A DNA stretch of 12,204 bases from Synechococcus sp. HW_metabat.21 (GTDB lineage Bacteria > Cyanobacteriota > Cyanobacteriia > PCC-6307 > Cyanobiaceae), in the NCBI GenBank assembly GCA_018623875.1, contig JAAZUZ010000037.1:1-12204 (forward strand), written 5' to 3'. A program made the translations under genes and the position numbers. This document shows positions 1 through 7,303 of this stretch, one piece after another; positions within the stretch are counted from its first letter, which is position 1; each line of letters begins with the position of its first letter. The notes under the pieces were generated by a model. That model ran no database searches. It was given only the letters and a program-made list of their open reading frames with translations, and was not told the DNA's origin.

Positions 1-339
1 AACCTCGAGCAACGCCAGGAAGAGCAGGACGGCTGGGAAGGCCGCTGCTGCAGCCACCGCCACGCTGATGTTGCGGGCGCGATGGGCCTTCATCCGGCTG
101 AGGGCATAGGCACAGGGAATCGCGAGCAGCAAGGTCAATGCTGTGCTGCTCAAACCGACAATCCCGCTGTTGAGGAGGTATGTCACAAACGACGGATCAC
201 CGTTGAGGAGTTGTTCGTAGTGCTCCAGGGTCCAGCCGCCTTGCCCGCCGCCGGTGAGAACGGCACTGGGTCGAAAGGAGGTGTAGAGCTGCCAGAGCAT
301 CGGGCCAAGGCTCCAGACCAAGAGGAGAAGCCGAGCCAT
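1..339 (-). CDS. ggtD: ABC transporter permease, GgtD-like (partial, 3' end off window)
   Basis: This is a MalG-type inner-membrane permease, read from the reverse complement. The first 113 codons are open to the window edge, and the C-terminal part with the EAA loop lies outside. It begins with a hydrophobic segment (MARLLLLVWSLGPMLW), followed by a periplasmic stretch and two more hydrophobic segments at about residues 52-81 and 92-113. The ATG start overlaps the TAA stop of the upstream permease by one base (TAATG), which suggests translational coupling. As the second permease after ggpS-ggtB-ggtC, it should form the GgtC/GgtD channel for osmolyte (glucosylglycerol, possibly sucrose or trehalose) uptake. 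That specificity is inferred from the neighbours; the sequence alone shows only a sugar ABC permease. Confidence 0.8.
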   Translation of the reverse strand, partial: MARLLLLVWSLGPMLWQLYTSFRPSAVLTGGGQGGWTLEHYEQLLNGDPSFVTYLLNSGIVGLSSTALTLLLAIPCAYALSRMKAHRARNISVAVAAAAAFPAVLLFLALLEV

Positions 340-1229
340 TAGCGCTGTCCTCCGGCGAGGTCCTGACGGCCACCGATCCACCACCAGAGGACTGCTAAAG
401 CGCCACAGAACAGCAGTAATCCGGCAAAGGCACCAAGCATGACGGTGGCGCTGTAGCCAAAGTCCAGGAAGCGCATCGCGTTCAGGTAGGCGTAGAGAGC
501 CAAGCTTTCGGTGCTACCTGCTGGACCACCGCCAGTGAGCACCTGGACCAGGTCGAAGACCCCCAGCGCTTGGGCCAGGCGAAAGACCAGGGCGATCAAG
601 AGATACGGCGTGAGAAGTGGAATCGTGATTCGACGCAGGGACTGCCAGGCGGAGGCACCCTCCAACTGAGCGGCTTCGTAGAGATCACGGGGAATGTTCT
701 GCAAACCTGCAAGCAGAAGCAGGGCAACAAACGGGGTCGTCTTCCAGGTGTCGGCCCACACCGTGGTGATCCAGGTGATCGCTGGATTGGCCAGAAAGGG
801 AATCGGTGTGACTCCGATCCAGCTGAGGGCTTGGTTGATCGGGCCATAGGGATCGTTGAAGATCCAGCGCCAGCCCAAGGCCATGACCGTCGTCGGTAGC
901 GCCCAGGGCAGCAGGCTGATCATGCGCAAACTGCTCCGTCCGCGCAGAGGCTCGTTCAACAGCAGCGCGATCGCCAAACCGAGGACCATTTCGGTGGTCA
1001 CAGAGAGGCCAGCAAAGCGAAGGGTTTGCCAGGCGTCTTGCCAGAAGCGACTGTCGTTCCAGAGACGAATCCATTGGGCAGCGCCAGCGGGAACAGGCCG
1101 AAGTTCCGTCAGGACGGTCTGGCTCTGGGTGCTCAACCAGAGGTAATGAGCAATGGGCACAAGAAAGACCAGGCTGAGCAATCCCATGGCCGGGAGCAGA
1201 AGCCAGAGCTGTTGGCGCCAGCGGAGCAT
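339..1229 (-). CDS. ggtC: ABC transporter permease, GgtC-like (MalF type)
   Basis: This 296-residue integral membrane permease has about six hydrophobic segments, the first at about residues 8-30. The cytoplasmic EAA loop, which docks to the ATPase, is visible at about residues 185-200 (YEAAQLEGASAWQSLRR) and is followed by the usual IPLLTPYLL helix. The ATG directly follows the TAA stop of ggtB. A GGAGG lies about 10 nt upstream inside the end of ggtB, a good ribosome binding site. Family knowledge: this permease pairs with a MalG-type partner (the next gene) and a binding protein (the previous gene) to import sugars or sugar-like solutes. Assignment to glucosylglycerol uptake rests on the adjoining ggpS and on the known cyanobacterial ggtBCD cluster. 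Confidence 0.85.
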   Translation of the reverse strand: MLRWRQQLWLLLPAMGLLSLVFLVPIAHYLWLSTQSQTVLTELRPVPAGAAQWIRLWNDSRFWQDAWQTLRFAGLSVTTEMVLGLAIALLLNEPLRGRSSLRMISLLPWALPTTVMALGWRWIFNDPYGPINQALSWIGVTPIPFLANPAITWITTVWADTWKTTPFVALLLLAGLQNIPRDLYEAAQLEGASAWQSLRRITIPLLTPYLLIALVFRLAQALGVFDLVQVLTGGGPAGSTESLALYAYLNAMRFLDFGYSATVMLGAFAGLLLFCGALAVLWWWIGGRQDLAGGQR

Positions 1230-2489
1230 TTAGGAGATCCCTCCGGTGGAGCGTTCCAGTTGGATGCTGTTGCGCTGCAACGTCTCCATGGCCGGAGCGG
1301 CAGCAACCTCACCGGTAATCACTGTGTTCACCTCCCGATAGAGCAGGTCACTGAGCTGGGCGTAGATCGGTGTTAGGGGCCTGAGCACAGCAGCCGCCAG
1401 CGCAGCTTGCAATTCCGGAAGGATTGGATTGGCCCGGACGAGCTCCGGGTCCTCGAAGACGCTGAGGCGCGTTGGCGTGTAGCCCGAGTTCAGGTTGAGT
1501 TGCTTCTGTGCCGCGGTACTGGTCAGGAACTGCAGAGCCTCAATCGCAGCTTGTTTGTGTTTGGAACTGGAGAGCACGGCAAGTCCCCAACTGCCCTGGG
1601 TGGCCACATGCGGTTCATGGGGTTCACTGACCATGGTCGTGATGCCGACTTTTCCCGCCAAGAGCGAGCCGTTCCGATTCAGTTCGGCCCAGGCATAGGG
1701 CCAATTGCGCATGAATGCCGCATCACCTGTTTCGAAGGTTTGCAGGGCTTCCGATTCGGCCATGTTGGCCACCGCAGGAGGCGTGATGCCCGCATCGACG
1801 AGATGTCGGAGCCATTGACTGGCGGCGATCGCCGCCTTGCTGTTGAGATCCGGTGACCCATCCCGCAGCCAACGTCCCCCGAAGCCGCGAAGCACCTCGA
1901 GATAGGTGCAGCTGAGTCCCTCGTACTGACGGCCTTGCCAGACGTACCCCCAGCGGACCTTCCCGTCTTGCTGCAGCGATTGGCTGATGGCTTCCAGCTC
2001 AGCCGGTGTTCGAGGGGGAGCCTCCATCAGGTCCGTCCGCCAGAAGAGCAGGCCCATGTCGGCCACCATGGGGAAGCGCCAGAGGTGGCCATCAAAGGCA
2101 TTGCCGAGTTCCGCACCGGGGGCTAGATCGTCCAGGGCATCGGCCCCCAGCCAGCCTTCGAGCGGCTCCAGCCAGCCCGCCTTGGCGTATTTCGGCGTCC
2201 AGGTGACGTCCATCAAGAGAGCGTCGTAAGGACTGTTGCCCAGCAGCAGGCTGCTGATGGCCAAGTCCGACACCGCTTCTGTTTCCAGGGGACCTCGGGT
2301 CACGCTGAGGGCAATGCCGGGATGCTCACGGTTGAACGTCTCAACCAGATCTGCCGTGGCATCGGCGAAGGGAGCGGGCATCAAAATGGACACCGGCTCT
2401 GGCGCGGGCTTGGCCCAGACCGCCACGCTCAACAGCAGGCTGCCGAGAAGGAAGCCCAGCGTCATCAGCCCTGCGCGGCGGCTGATCAC
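1230..2489 (-). CDS. ggtB: ABC transporter solute-binding protein, GgtB-like
   Basis: This is a 419-residue family 1 extracellular solute-binding protein. The N-terminus is a Sec signal peptide: basic residues (SRR), a hydrophobic core, then a likely cleavage site after AVWA at about residue 26. There is no lipobox cysteine, so it is probably a free periplasmic protein. The mature part has the alternating hydrophobic and substrate-lobe pattern of sugar-binding proteins, including AFMRNWPYAWAELN and GSWGLAVLSSSKHKQAA in the middle. The GTG start overlaps the ggpS TGA stop as GTGA, so the pair is probably translationally coupled. Binding of glucosylglycerol is inferred from this linkage. An alternative is a more general osmolyte or sugar receptor. 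Confidence 0.82.
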   Translation of the reverse strand: MISRRAGLMTLGFLLGSLLLSVAVWAKPAPEPVSILMPAPFADATADLVETFNREHPGIALSVTRGPLETEAVSDLAISSLLLGNSPYDALLMDVTWTPKYAKAGWLEPLEGWLGADALDDLAPGAELGNAFDGHLWRFPMVADMGLLFWRTDLMEAPPRTPAELEAISQSLQQDGKVRWGYVWQGRQYEGLSCTYLEVLRGFGGRWLRDGSPDLNSKAAIAASQWLRHLVDAGITPPAVANMAESEALQTFETGDAAFMRNWPYAWAELNRNGSLLAGKVGITTMVSEPHEPHVATQGSWGLAVLSSSKHKQAAIEALQFLTSTAAQKQLNLNSGYTPTRLSVFEDPELVRANPILPELQAALAAAVLRPLTPIYAQLSDLLYREVNTVITGEVAAAPAMETLQRNSIQLERSTGGIS

Positions 2490-3955
2490 GGCGACTCGAT
2501 CGCGCCCAGTTGTTCTTTCGCCCAGTGGTCCACGCTGAGCTGATCAACTGATGCCGCCATCGAAGCCATCCGCTGCTCCTGCTCTTGATGGGAAAGGGAG
2601 AGGGCCTTGTCAATGGCTTCATCCATTCGCCGATGGGAGTAGGGGTTGGTCAAGACAGCCCCTTTCATTACGACGGATGCGCCGGTGAACTCGGAGAGCA
2701 CCAGAGTCCCGCCGCGCCCCTTGCGGGCCGCCGCATATTCCTTGGCGACAAGGTTCAGGCCATCCCGCAGGGGAGTGATCCAGCAGATGTCGGAGGCGGC
2801 AAACCAGGCCACCATTTCCTCGTAGGGAATGCGCTGGGTGGTCAGGCGGATCGGAACCCAATCGATCTTGCTGAAGCGACCGTTGATGCGTCCAACGGTT
2901 TCCTCAATTCCGCGCTGGGTGTCCTCGTAGACCTTCATGCCGGTGTTGGCGGCCACACAGGCCAACACCAAGACCACTTGTCCGTGGATGGCTTCATTGC
3001 GCTCAAGCAGACGCTCAAACGTGCGAAGCAGTTCTTCGTTGCCCTTGGTGTAGTCCACCCGGCTCGCCGAGAGGATCAAGGTGCGTCCGCGCTTCGTATT
3101 TGTTTCGATCTCTTGGATGAGCGCCTGGACCGGCGGGGTATCCCTGAGACCCCGAATGACGTCCGGACTGGTGCCAACCGGTGTGGCCACCAACTTCACG
3201 CGATGCCCGTTGTGCTCCAGCCAGGGTGTGGCGTCGGGTTGGGCGAGGGCACTGCCGCAAGGGAGGAAGTGGTCGGCAATCTCCGATTTGGGTCCCTTCT
3301 TAACGGGGAGCAAGCTGGATGCGGCGCGGGCAAAGTTCTCCGCATAGCGGGGAATATGAAAGCCAACGGCGTCGCAGCAGAGCAGGCTTTCGATGATCTC
3401 TTCCCGCCAGGGCAGGATGCTGAAGACATCGCTGCTGGGGAAGGGCGTGTGGTGAAAGAAGCTGATCTTGACGTCGGGCCGAAGCGCTCGAATAAACCCG
3501 GGCGCTAACCAGAGGTTGTAGTCGTGAATCCAGATTGAGGCCCCAGGGGCTGCTTCATTGCAGGCCGCCTCCGCAAACCGCTGGTTGACATCTTTAAAGG
3601 TCTGCCAGTCGGCGTTGTTGACCTCGAAAAAGCTCGGGAAGCTGTGAAGAATCGGCCAGATCGATTCCTTCGAGGTGACGTGATAGAAGCTGCCAATCTG
3701 CTCTTGGCGAAGCGGAATTCGCCTTAAGCGGATGGCGATGGGCTCCTCGATGGTGAGGGTTTCATCTTCGGCCGCGGGATCCTCGTTCTGCCGCCAGGCA
3801 ATCCAGGTGCCGGAGGGATGGGAGCGGAAGAGGTTGCGCAGGGTGGGGATGATGCCGTTCGGGCTCTTCTGGTCCTGCCACTGCCGGCTGCCGTCCGCGT
3901 TGATGACCTCATCAAAGGGAGAGCGGTGGTAGACGAGGACAAACGAGCTGGGCAC
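2486..3955 (-). CDS. ggpS: Glucosylglycerol-phosphate synthase
   Basis: This 489-residue GT-B glycosyltransferase is related to trehalose-6-phosphate synthase (GT20). The family joins ADP-glucose and sn-glycerol-3-phosphate to make glucosylglycerol-phosphate, the precursor of the main osmolyte of moderately halotolerant cyanobacteria. Visible motifs are the N-terminal LVYHRSPFDE, HDYNLWL (about 144-150), FFHHTPFPS (about 166-174), RVDYTKG with the phosphate-binding Arg/Lys (about 299-305), DGLNLVAKE with the nucleotide-ribose Asp and Glu (about 398-406) and SEFTGAS (about 421-427). No HAD phosphatase domain is fused, so dephosphorylation needs a separate GgpP outside this window. The start is GTG with no strong Shine-Dalgarno. 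No better start is visible upstream, and the chosen N-terminus fits the family. It is first in an operon with ggtBCD. Salt induction is expected from the family but not shown by the sequence. Confidence 0.93.
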   Translation of the reverse strand: MPSSFVLVYHRSPFDEVINADGSRQWQDQKSPNGIIPTLRNLFRSHPSGTWIAWRQNEDPAAEDETLTIEEPIAIRLRRIPLRQEQIGSFYHVTSKESIWPILHSFPSFFEVNNADWQTFKDVNQRFAEAACNEAAPGASIWIHDYNLWLAPGFIRALRPDVKISFFHHTPFPSSDVFSILPWREEIIESLLCCDAVGFHIPRYAENFARAASSLLPVKKGPKSEIADHFLPCGSALAQPDATPWLEHNGHRVKLVATPVGTSPDVIRGLRDTPPVQALIQEIETNTKRGRTLILSASRVDYTKGNEELLRTFERLLERNEAIHGQVVLVLACVAANTGMKVYEDTQRGIEETVGRINGRFSKIDWVPIRLTTQRIPYEEMVAWFAASDICWITPLRDGLNLVAKEYAAARKGRGGTLVLSEFTGASVVMKGAVLTNPYSHRRMDEAIDKALSLSHQEQEQRMASMAASVDQLSVDHWAKEQLGAIESP

Positions 3956-4022
3956 GCGAGATCGGCAGGGAACACCTGTCCCTCGGGCCGTGCAAAACCA
4001 GTGGAGTCCAGCAAGATCGGCC

Positions 4023-4050
4023 CTGGGCTGCTTTGGGTTAGCCAGCCCAG
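4023..4050. repeat. Inverted repeat in the ggpS upstream region
   Basis: A perfect 8-bp inverted repeat (CTGGGCTG / CAGCCCAG) with a 12-base loop lies 68-95 bases upstream of the ggpS GTG start, in the 163-base gap between htpG and ggpS. There is no T-tract on either side, so it is not a classic intrinsic terminator. It could be an operator, a leader hairpin or chance: an 8-bp repeat with a free loop length is expected about once or more in a window this long. Confidence 0.3.
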
Positions 4051-4074
4051 ACAGGCAATCTCCACCATCCCCCT

Positions 4075-4106
4075 AGAGCCCAGGGGATGTCAAACCCAAG
4101 GGCTCT
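4075..4106 (-). terminator. Hairpin 12 nt after htpG stop (possible terminator, no U-tract)
   Basis: Read on the minus strand, AGAGCCC and GGGCTCT form a 7-bp stem. An inner GGG/CCC can pair across a 2x2 internal loop, closing on an 8-base loop. The hairpin sits just after the htpG stop codon, where a terminator would be expected. No run of T follows it, so it may instead protect the 3' end, and htpG transcripts might read on towards ggpS. Confidence 0.4.
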
Positions 4107-4118
4107 TCAGCGGCTGCT

Positions 4119-6023
4119 TTAAAGACCGCGCTCCATCAGTTGACCCATCAGGTCACAGCTGCGTTGCTGGAAACCGGCGAGTTCGTTGGGCTCTAAACCT
4201 CCGACGGCCAGGCGGGCCATCTCATAGAGGTGCCGGCCCAGGTTGTCCGCCAGCTCTTGGCTGGGGCTGCTGCCGGTTCCCGTCAGGACCGATCCGGCGG
4301 AGAGTTTGATCAGTCCCTCGACCAGGCGGTGCTTGCGGTTGACCAACAACACGTGATGCTCCGGGAGACCAGGTAGGCGCTGTTCCATCAGCGCGCCCAT
4401 GTCGTTCATCCGGCGCATTTGCTCGGGAAGAAGGATGAGGGCGGCAGGGGCGTTCTCGCCCTTGAGGGCTTGAACCTGGATGGTCACCTTGTCGTTGGAG
4501 AGGGCAGCCTTGAACAGATCCCGCAGCTTCTCTGAGTTGTCTTTGCCCTCGGCATCGCTGAGTTCGCTCTCCTTGTCCTGGAGCGAATCGTCCAGCTCAC
4601 TATCCACCCGCTGGAACTTCAGCTCCTCGTGGCGGTATTCCAACCAGGGAATGAATTGGCTGTCGATGAAGGTGTCCGCCAACAGCACCTCGGCTCCCTG
4701 GCTCTTCCAGAGCGCCAGAGCTCCCGCCTGACCGGCCTCGTCGGTGCAGTAGAGGATGCGCTTGTCGTTGTCGCTGCTCAGGCGCGAGCGATAGCCCCCC
4801 AGGGTCGTGAAGGCTTTGCCCCCTTCAGCGGCAATCGGATCGGCGGCATCGCCCTCGGCGGCAGCGGCAGTGGTCCCGAAGAGGACGAGTTCGGCCACCT
4901 GGTCGGCAAATTTCTCATCTTCCATCGCGCCGATCTTGATAAACGGTGCGAGGGACTCCCAGATCTCGGCGTAGCGCTTGGGCTCGTCCCGGTGCAGTTG
5001 CTTCAGGCGGTCGCCGACCTTCTTGGCGACGAAGTTGCCAATGGAGCGCACGCGCCGGTCCGTCTGCAGGGCAGAGCGGCTGACGTTGAGTGGGATGTCC
5101 GGGGAATCGATCACACCCCGGAGCGGCAGGAGGTAGCGGGGAACGACTTCCTTGATGGAGTCGCTGACGAACACTTGGTTGCAGTAGAGCTTGATCTCGC
5201 CCTTTTCCCAATCAGCCCGGCCGGTTGATTTCGGGAAGTAGAGGATCCCCTGCAGGTTGTAGGGATAGTCCGTGTTGAGGTGAACCCAGAGCAGTGGGTC
5301 TCCCTGGAAGGGGTAGAGGTAGCGGTAGAGCTCGATGTAGTCCTCATCGGTGAGCTCGCGTGGACTCTTGCGCCAGGGTGCTTCCCGCTTGTTGACGGTC
5401 TCCCCCTCGAGCTCGACCTCCACCGGCATGAAGTCGCAGTAGGTGGTGATCAGCGTCCGGATGCGTGCCGGCTCGATGTATTCCTCTTCTTCCTCCATCA
5501 GGTGGAGGATCACGTCCGTCCCCGGCTCGGAGCGCTCGGCTGCCTCGAGGCTGAAGTTGGGTGAACCGTCGCAGCTCCAGCGGACGGCTTCAGCCTCGCC
5601 GCGGGCGGAGCGGGTGACCAGCTCCACCTGTTTGGCGACCATGAAGCTCGAGTAGAAGCCAAGGCCGAAGTGGCCAATGATCGCGTCGGACTCCTGCTTG
5701 TACTTCTCGAGGAAGTCCTCCGCGCTGGAGAAGGCGACTTGGTTGATGTAGCGCTTCACCTCATCGGCGGTCATGCCGATGCCGTTGTCGGAAATGGTGA
5801 GGGTCTTGGCTTCGCGGTCAATGCGGACGCTGATCTTGCCCTCGGGCCCTTCACTGCAGTCGCCAGCCATCGAAGCCATGCGGCGCTTGCTGATCGCATC
5901 CACGCCATTGCTGACCAGTTCCCTCAGGAACACCTCATGGCCGCTGTAGACGGCCTTCTTGATGATCGGAAAGATGTTCTCGGTATGGATCTGGATTTGA
6001 CCCTGTTCCGCCTGAAGCACCAC
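4119..6023 (-). CDS. htpG: Molecular chaperone HtpG (Hsp90 family)
   Basis: This cytosolic ATP-dependent Hsp90 chaperone has about 634 residues, normal for cyanobacterial HtpG. The GHKL ATPase domain shows FLRELVSNGVDAISK (catalytic Glu about 35, Mg-binding Asn about 39), DNGIGM, GHFGLGFYSSFMVAKQ and PGTDVILHL. The short acidic stretch EEEEEYIEP is typical of bacterial forms. The middle domain carries GVIDSPDIPLNVSRSALQ, with the Arg that contacts ATP phosphate, and a C-terminal dimerisation domain follows without the eukaryotic MEEVD tail. The start is uncertain. The frame is open back to 6077, but the conserved N-terminus (EQGQIQIHTENIFPIIKK) fits one of the tandem GTG codons at 6023 or 6020. 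A GTG at 6035 is a further option. The gene appears monocistronic and is divergent from the DUF3598 gene. No CIRCE element is visible upstream. Confidence 0.95.
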   Translation of the reverse strand: MVLQAEQGQIQIHTENIFPIIKKAVYSGHEVFLRELVSNGVDAISKRRMASMAGDCSEGPEGKISVRIDREAKTLTISDNGIGMTADEVKRYINQVAFSSAEDFLEKYKQESDAIIGHFGLGFYSSFMVAKQVELVTRSARGEAEAVRWSCDGSPNFSLEAAERSEPGTDVILHLMEEEEEYIEPARIRTLITTYCDFMPVEVELEGETVNKREAPWRKSPRELTDEDYIELYRYLYPFQGDPLLWVHLNTDYPYNLQGILYFPKSTGRADWEKGEIKLYCNQVFVSDSIKEVVPRYLLPLRGVIDSPDIPLNVSRSALQTDRRVRSIGNFVAKKVGDRLKQLHRDEPKRYAEIWESLAPFIKIGAMEDEKFADQVAELVLFGTTAAAAEGDAADPIAAEGGKAFTTLGGYRSRLSSDNDKRILYCTDEAGQAGALALWKSQGAEVLLADTFIDSQFIPWLEYRHEELKFQRVDSELDDSLQDKESELSDAEGKDNSEKLRDLFKAALSNDKVTIQVQALKGENAPAALILLPEQMRRMNDMGALMEQRLPGLPEHHVLLVNRKHRLVEGLIKLSAGSVLTGTGSSPSQELADNLGRHLYEMARLAVGGLEPNELAGFQQRSCDLMGQLMERGL

Positions 6024-6163
6024 GGCACTGATCACAACGTGATGACCAGAATCTCCCCAGCCTGGGCCTGAAGCCAAGAGGGCACCGTGGGCAGGAAACC
6101 GACCCCCTCTCGCGCTGCAAGGACGAACGGCCTAGCTTCCGCAGCGCGACAACACCCGACCCC
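6024..6163. promoter_or_regulatory. Divergent intergenic region, htpG / DUF3598 gene
   Basis: This 140-base gap must hold promoters for both flanking genes. I see no convincing -35/-10 pair. A short palindrome, ATCAC-AAC-GTGAT (6031-6043), sits 8-20 bases upstream of the preferred htpG start. If the longer htpG N-terminus were used, this palindrome would be coding. No CIRCE, NtcA or LexA consensus was recognised. Confidence 0.3.
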
Positions 6164-7003
6164 ATGGCCAGCCAGTGGGACAACTTCCTGCGCAACCTCG
6201 GGGAGTGGCGCGGAACGTTTTGTGGGCTTGACGCCGATGGCTTGGTCGCGGATACGAGCCCCTCGATCCTGACGCTGCAGGCGGGAGACGAGGAGCGTTT
6301 GGTGCACTTCAGGCTGCGCCGATTCGGGCCAGAGGGTGTTGACGGCGAGCCCATCCACGAGATGGCTCAGGACTACCGAACCCTCGGCAAGCAGGTGGTT
6401 TTTTTTGCCAATGGAACGTTCTCCAAGGGCAGCATGCAGGTGTCCCCTTGTGCTGAGTTTGGGGGCGAATTTGGCTTCGTTGATCAGGATCGTCGCCACC
6501 GCCTGGTTCAGCTTCACGCCGCGGATGGGACCTTCCGCAAGTTGGTTTTGATTCGGGAGTTCCGCACCGATGGATCCGGGCAAGAGCAGCCTCCCGCCAG
6601 CCTGGAGTCATTGGCTGGCGATTGGAGCGGACAAGCGTCAACGATTTGTGCGGATTGGCCTGAACCGAGCCTCGAGCAGGCCGCCTTCACAATCACTGCG
6701 ACTGCCAACCACGGCTTCTCGATGCGGACACGTATCGGTCAGCAGCCGCAGCAGGAGCTCTCAGGCGCACTGCTCTCGAACTGCATGGGCCGTGTCGACG
6801 GCCCCCAGGAACACCAGCTGCAACTGCTGCCAGACGCTGGTTTCAACCTGCGGCCTGCTCAGGTCAGCCACCGTGAGGCGTTTCAACTGGAAGCGGGCTG
6901 GATGCCCACACCCAGCACGATGCAACGGCTGATCCGTTGCTACGACGATTCGGGGGCCTGGGTCTCCGTGACCCATATCGTCGCCAGTCGCTCTGGGGGC
7001 TGA
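6164..7003 (+). CDS. DUF3598 family protein (double calycin/lipocalin fold)
   Basis: This 279-residue soluble protein without a signal peptide opens with WDNFLRNLGEWRGTF, typical of the cyanobacterial DUF3598 family. The family belongs to the calycin superfamily and is distantly related to CpcS/CpcT-type phycobilin lyases. The first half holds one barrel-like unit. A second begins at about residue 147 with LESLAGDWSGQ, echoing the LGEWRGTF opening and suggesting an internal duplication. The end (LIRCYDDSGAWVSVTHIV) also has the calycin strand pattern. The biochemical role is unknown; ligand or tetrapyrrole binding is only a possibility. The ATG start lacks an obvious Shine-Dalgarno, but the N-terminal family match supports it. 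The 3' end overlaps the convergent zinc-ribbon gene by 64 bases. Confidence 0.85.
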   Translation: MASQWDNFLRNLGEWRGTFCGLDADGLVADTSPSILTLQAGDEERLVHFRLRRFGPEGVDGEPIHEMAQDYRTLGKQVVFFANGTFSKGSMQVSPCAEFGGEFGFVDQDRRHRLVQLHAADGTFRKLVLIREFRTDGSGQEQPPASLESLAGDWSGQASTICADWPEPSLEQAAFTITATANHGFSMRTRIGQQPQQELSGALLSNCMGRVDGPQEHQLQLLPDAGFNLRPAQVSHREAFQLEAGWMPTPSTMQRLIRCYDDSGAWVSVTHIVASRSGG

Positions 7004-7251
7004 GTGCGTCTGGGGACTGCGGGCTGTGTCGCCAGCCAGAGCAGACTGATCAGTGGTGCCAGGAAACCGCTAATGACGAGCACGGCGGCGAGCTGGCGTC
7101 CGCGGACATGGGGCTCACGCACCAATGGATCACCGCAATAGGCGCAGTGCGGCGCGCCTTGGCTGCCTGGAATCGAGCGGGTGGGCAGGGGCGAACAGTA
7201 GGGGCAGTGATACTCGCCGCCTTTCCGCCGCTGATAGGGAACTCTGCTCAT
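6940..7251 (-). CDS. Small zinc-ribbon membrane protein, hypothetical
   Basis: This 103-residue protein of unknown function has two CxxC knuckles (CPYC at 16-19 and CAYC at 36-39) that would form a zinc ribbon. One strongly hydrophobic segment follows at about 54-75, then a short Pro/Arg-rich tail. The N-terminus is basic (YQRRKGG). The layout suggests a membrane-anchored zinc-binding protein with the ribbon in the cytoplasm. The ATG start has only a weak upstream purine stretch. Its last 64 bases overlap, tail to tail, the end of the DUF3598 gene; the tail after the membrane span is the less certain part. It is divergent from the 40-aa membrane protein gene, 52 bases away. Confidence 0.72.
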   Translation of the reverse strand: MSRVPYQRRKGGEYHCPYCSPLPTRSIPGSQGAPHCAYCGDPLVREPHVRGRQLAAVLVISGFLAPLISLLWLATQPAVPRRTQPPERLATIWVTETQAPESS

Positions 7252-7286
7252 CCGTTGGTTCGGCCCACGCCGCTAAGGCTGGTTCA

Positions 7287-7299
7287 GATCACTGTGATC
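7287..7299. repeat. 13-bp palindrome just upstream of the 40-aa gene
   Basis: GATCAC-T-GTGATC is a perfect odd palindrome ending 4 bases before the ATG of the small membrane protein gene, in the 52-base divergent gap. It covers the normal ribosome binding position, and no Shine-Dalgarno is present. It could be an operator or a small translation-blocking hairpin. A 13-bp palindrome of this kind is expected about three times by chance in a window this size. Confidence 0.3.
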
Positions 7300-7303
7300 G
7301 ACC

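Noticed and set aside
82..342. 86-aa plus-strand frame at the left edge
   Set aside because: Antisense to the clearly coding partial permease that starts at 339 on the minus strand.
2585..3508. 307-aa open frame on the plus strand
   Set aside because: It lies wholly antisense to ggpS, which has clear family motifs. Its translation is Gly/Ala/Asp-rich with no recognisable domain; long antisense frames are common in GC-rich genomes.
3724..4068. 114-aa minus-strand frame starting upstream of ggpS, in another frame
   Set aside because: Considered as a small regulatory ORF overlapping ggpS (GgpR-like). Most of it is an out-of-frame Ser/Pro/Thr-rich reading of ggpS, and no ribosome site or similarity supports it.
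4629..5228. 199-aa plus-strand open frame
   Set aside because: Antisense to htpG, with no domain and no credible start site.
6031..6043. ATCAC-AAC-GTGAT as an htpG operator
   Set aside because: Short, with several expected by chance, and it could be coding if htpG starts upstream. It is not a CIRCE element.
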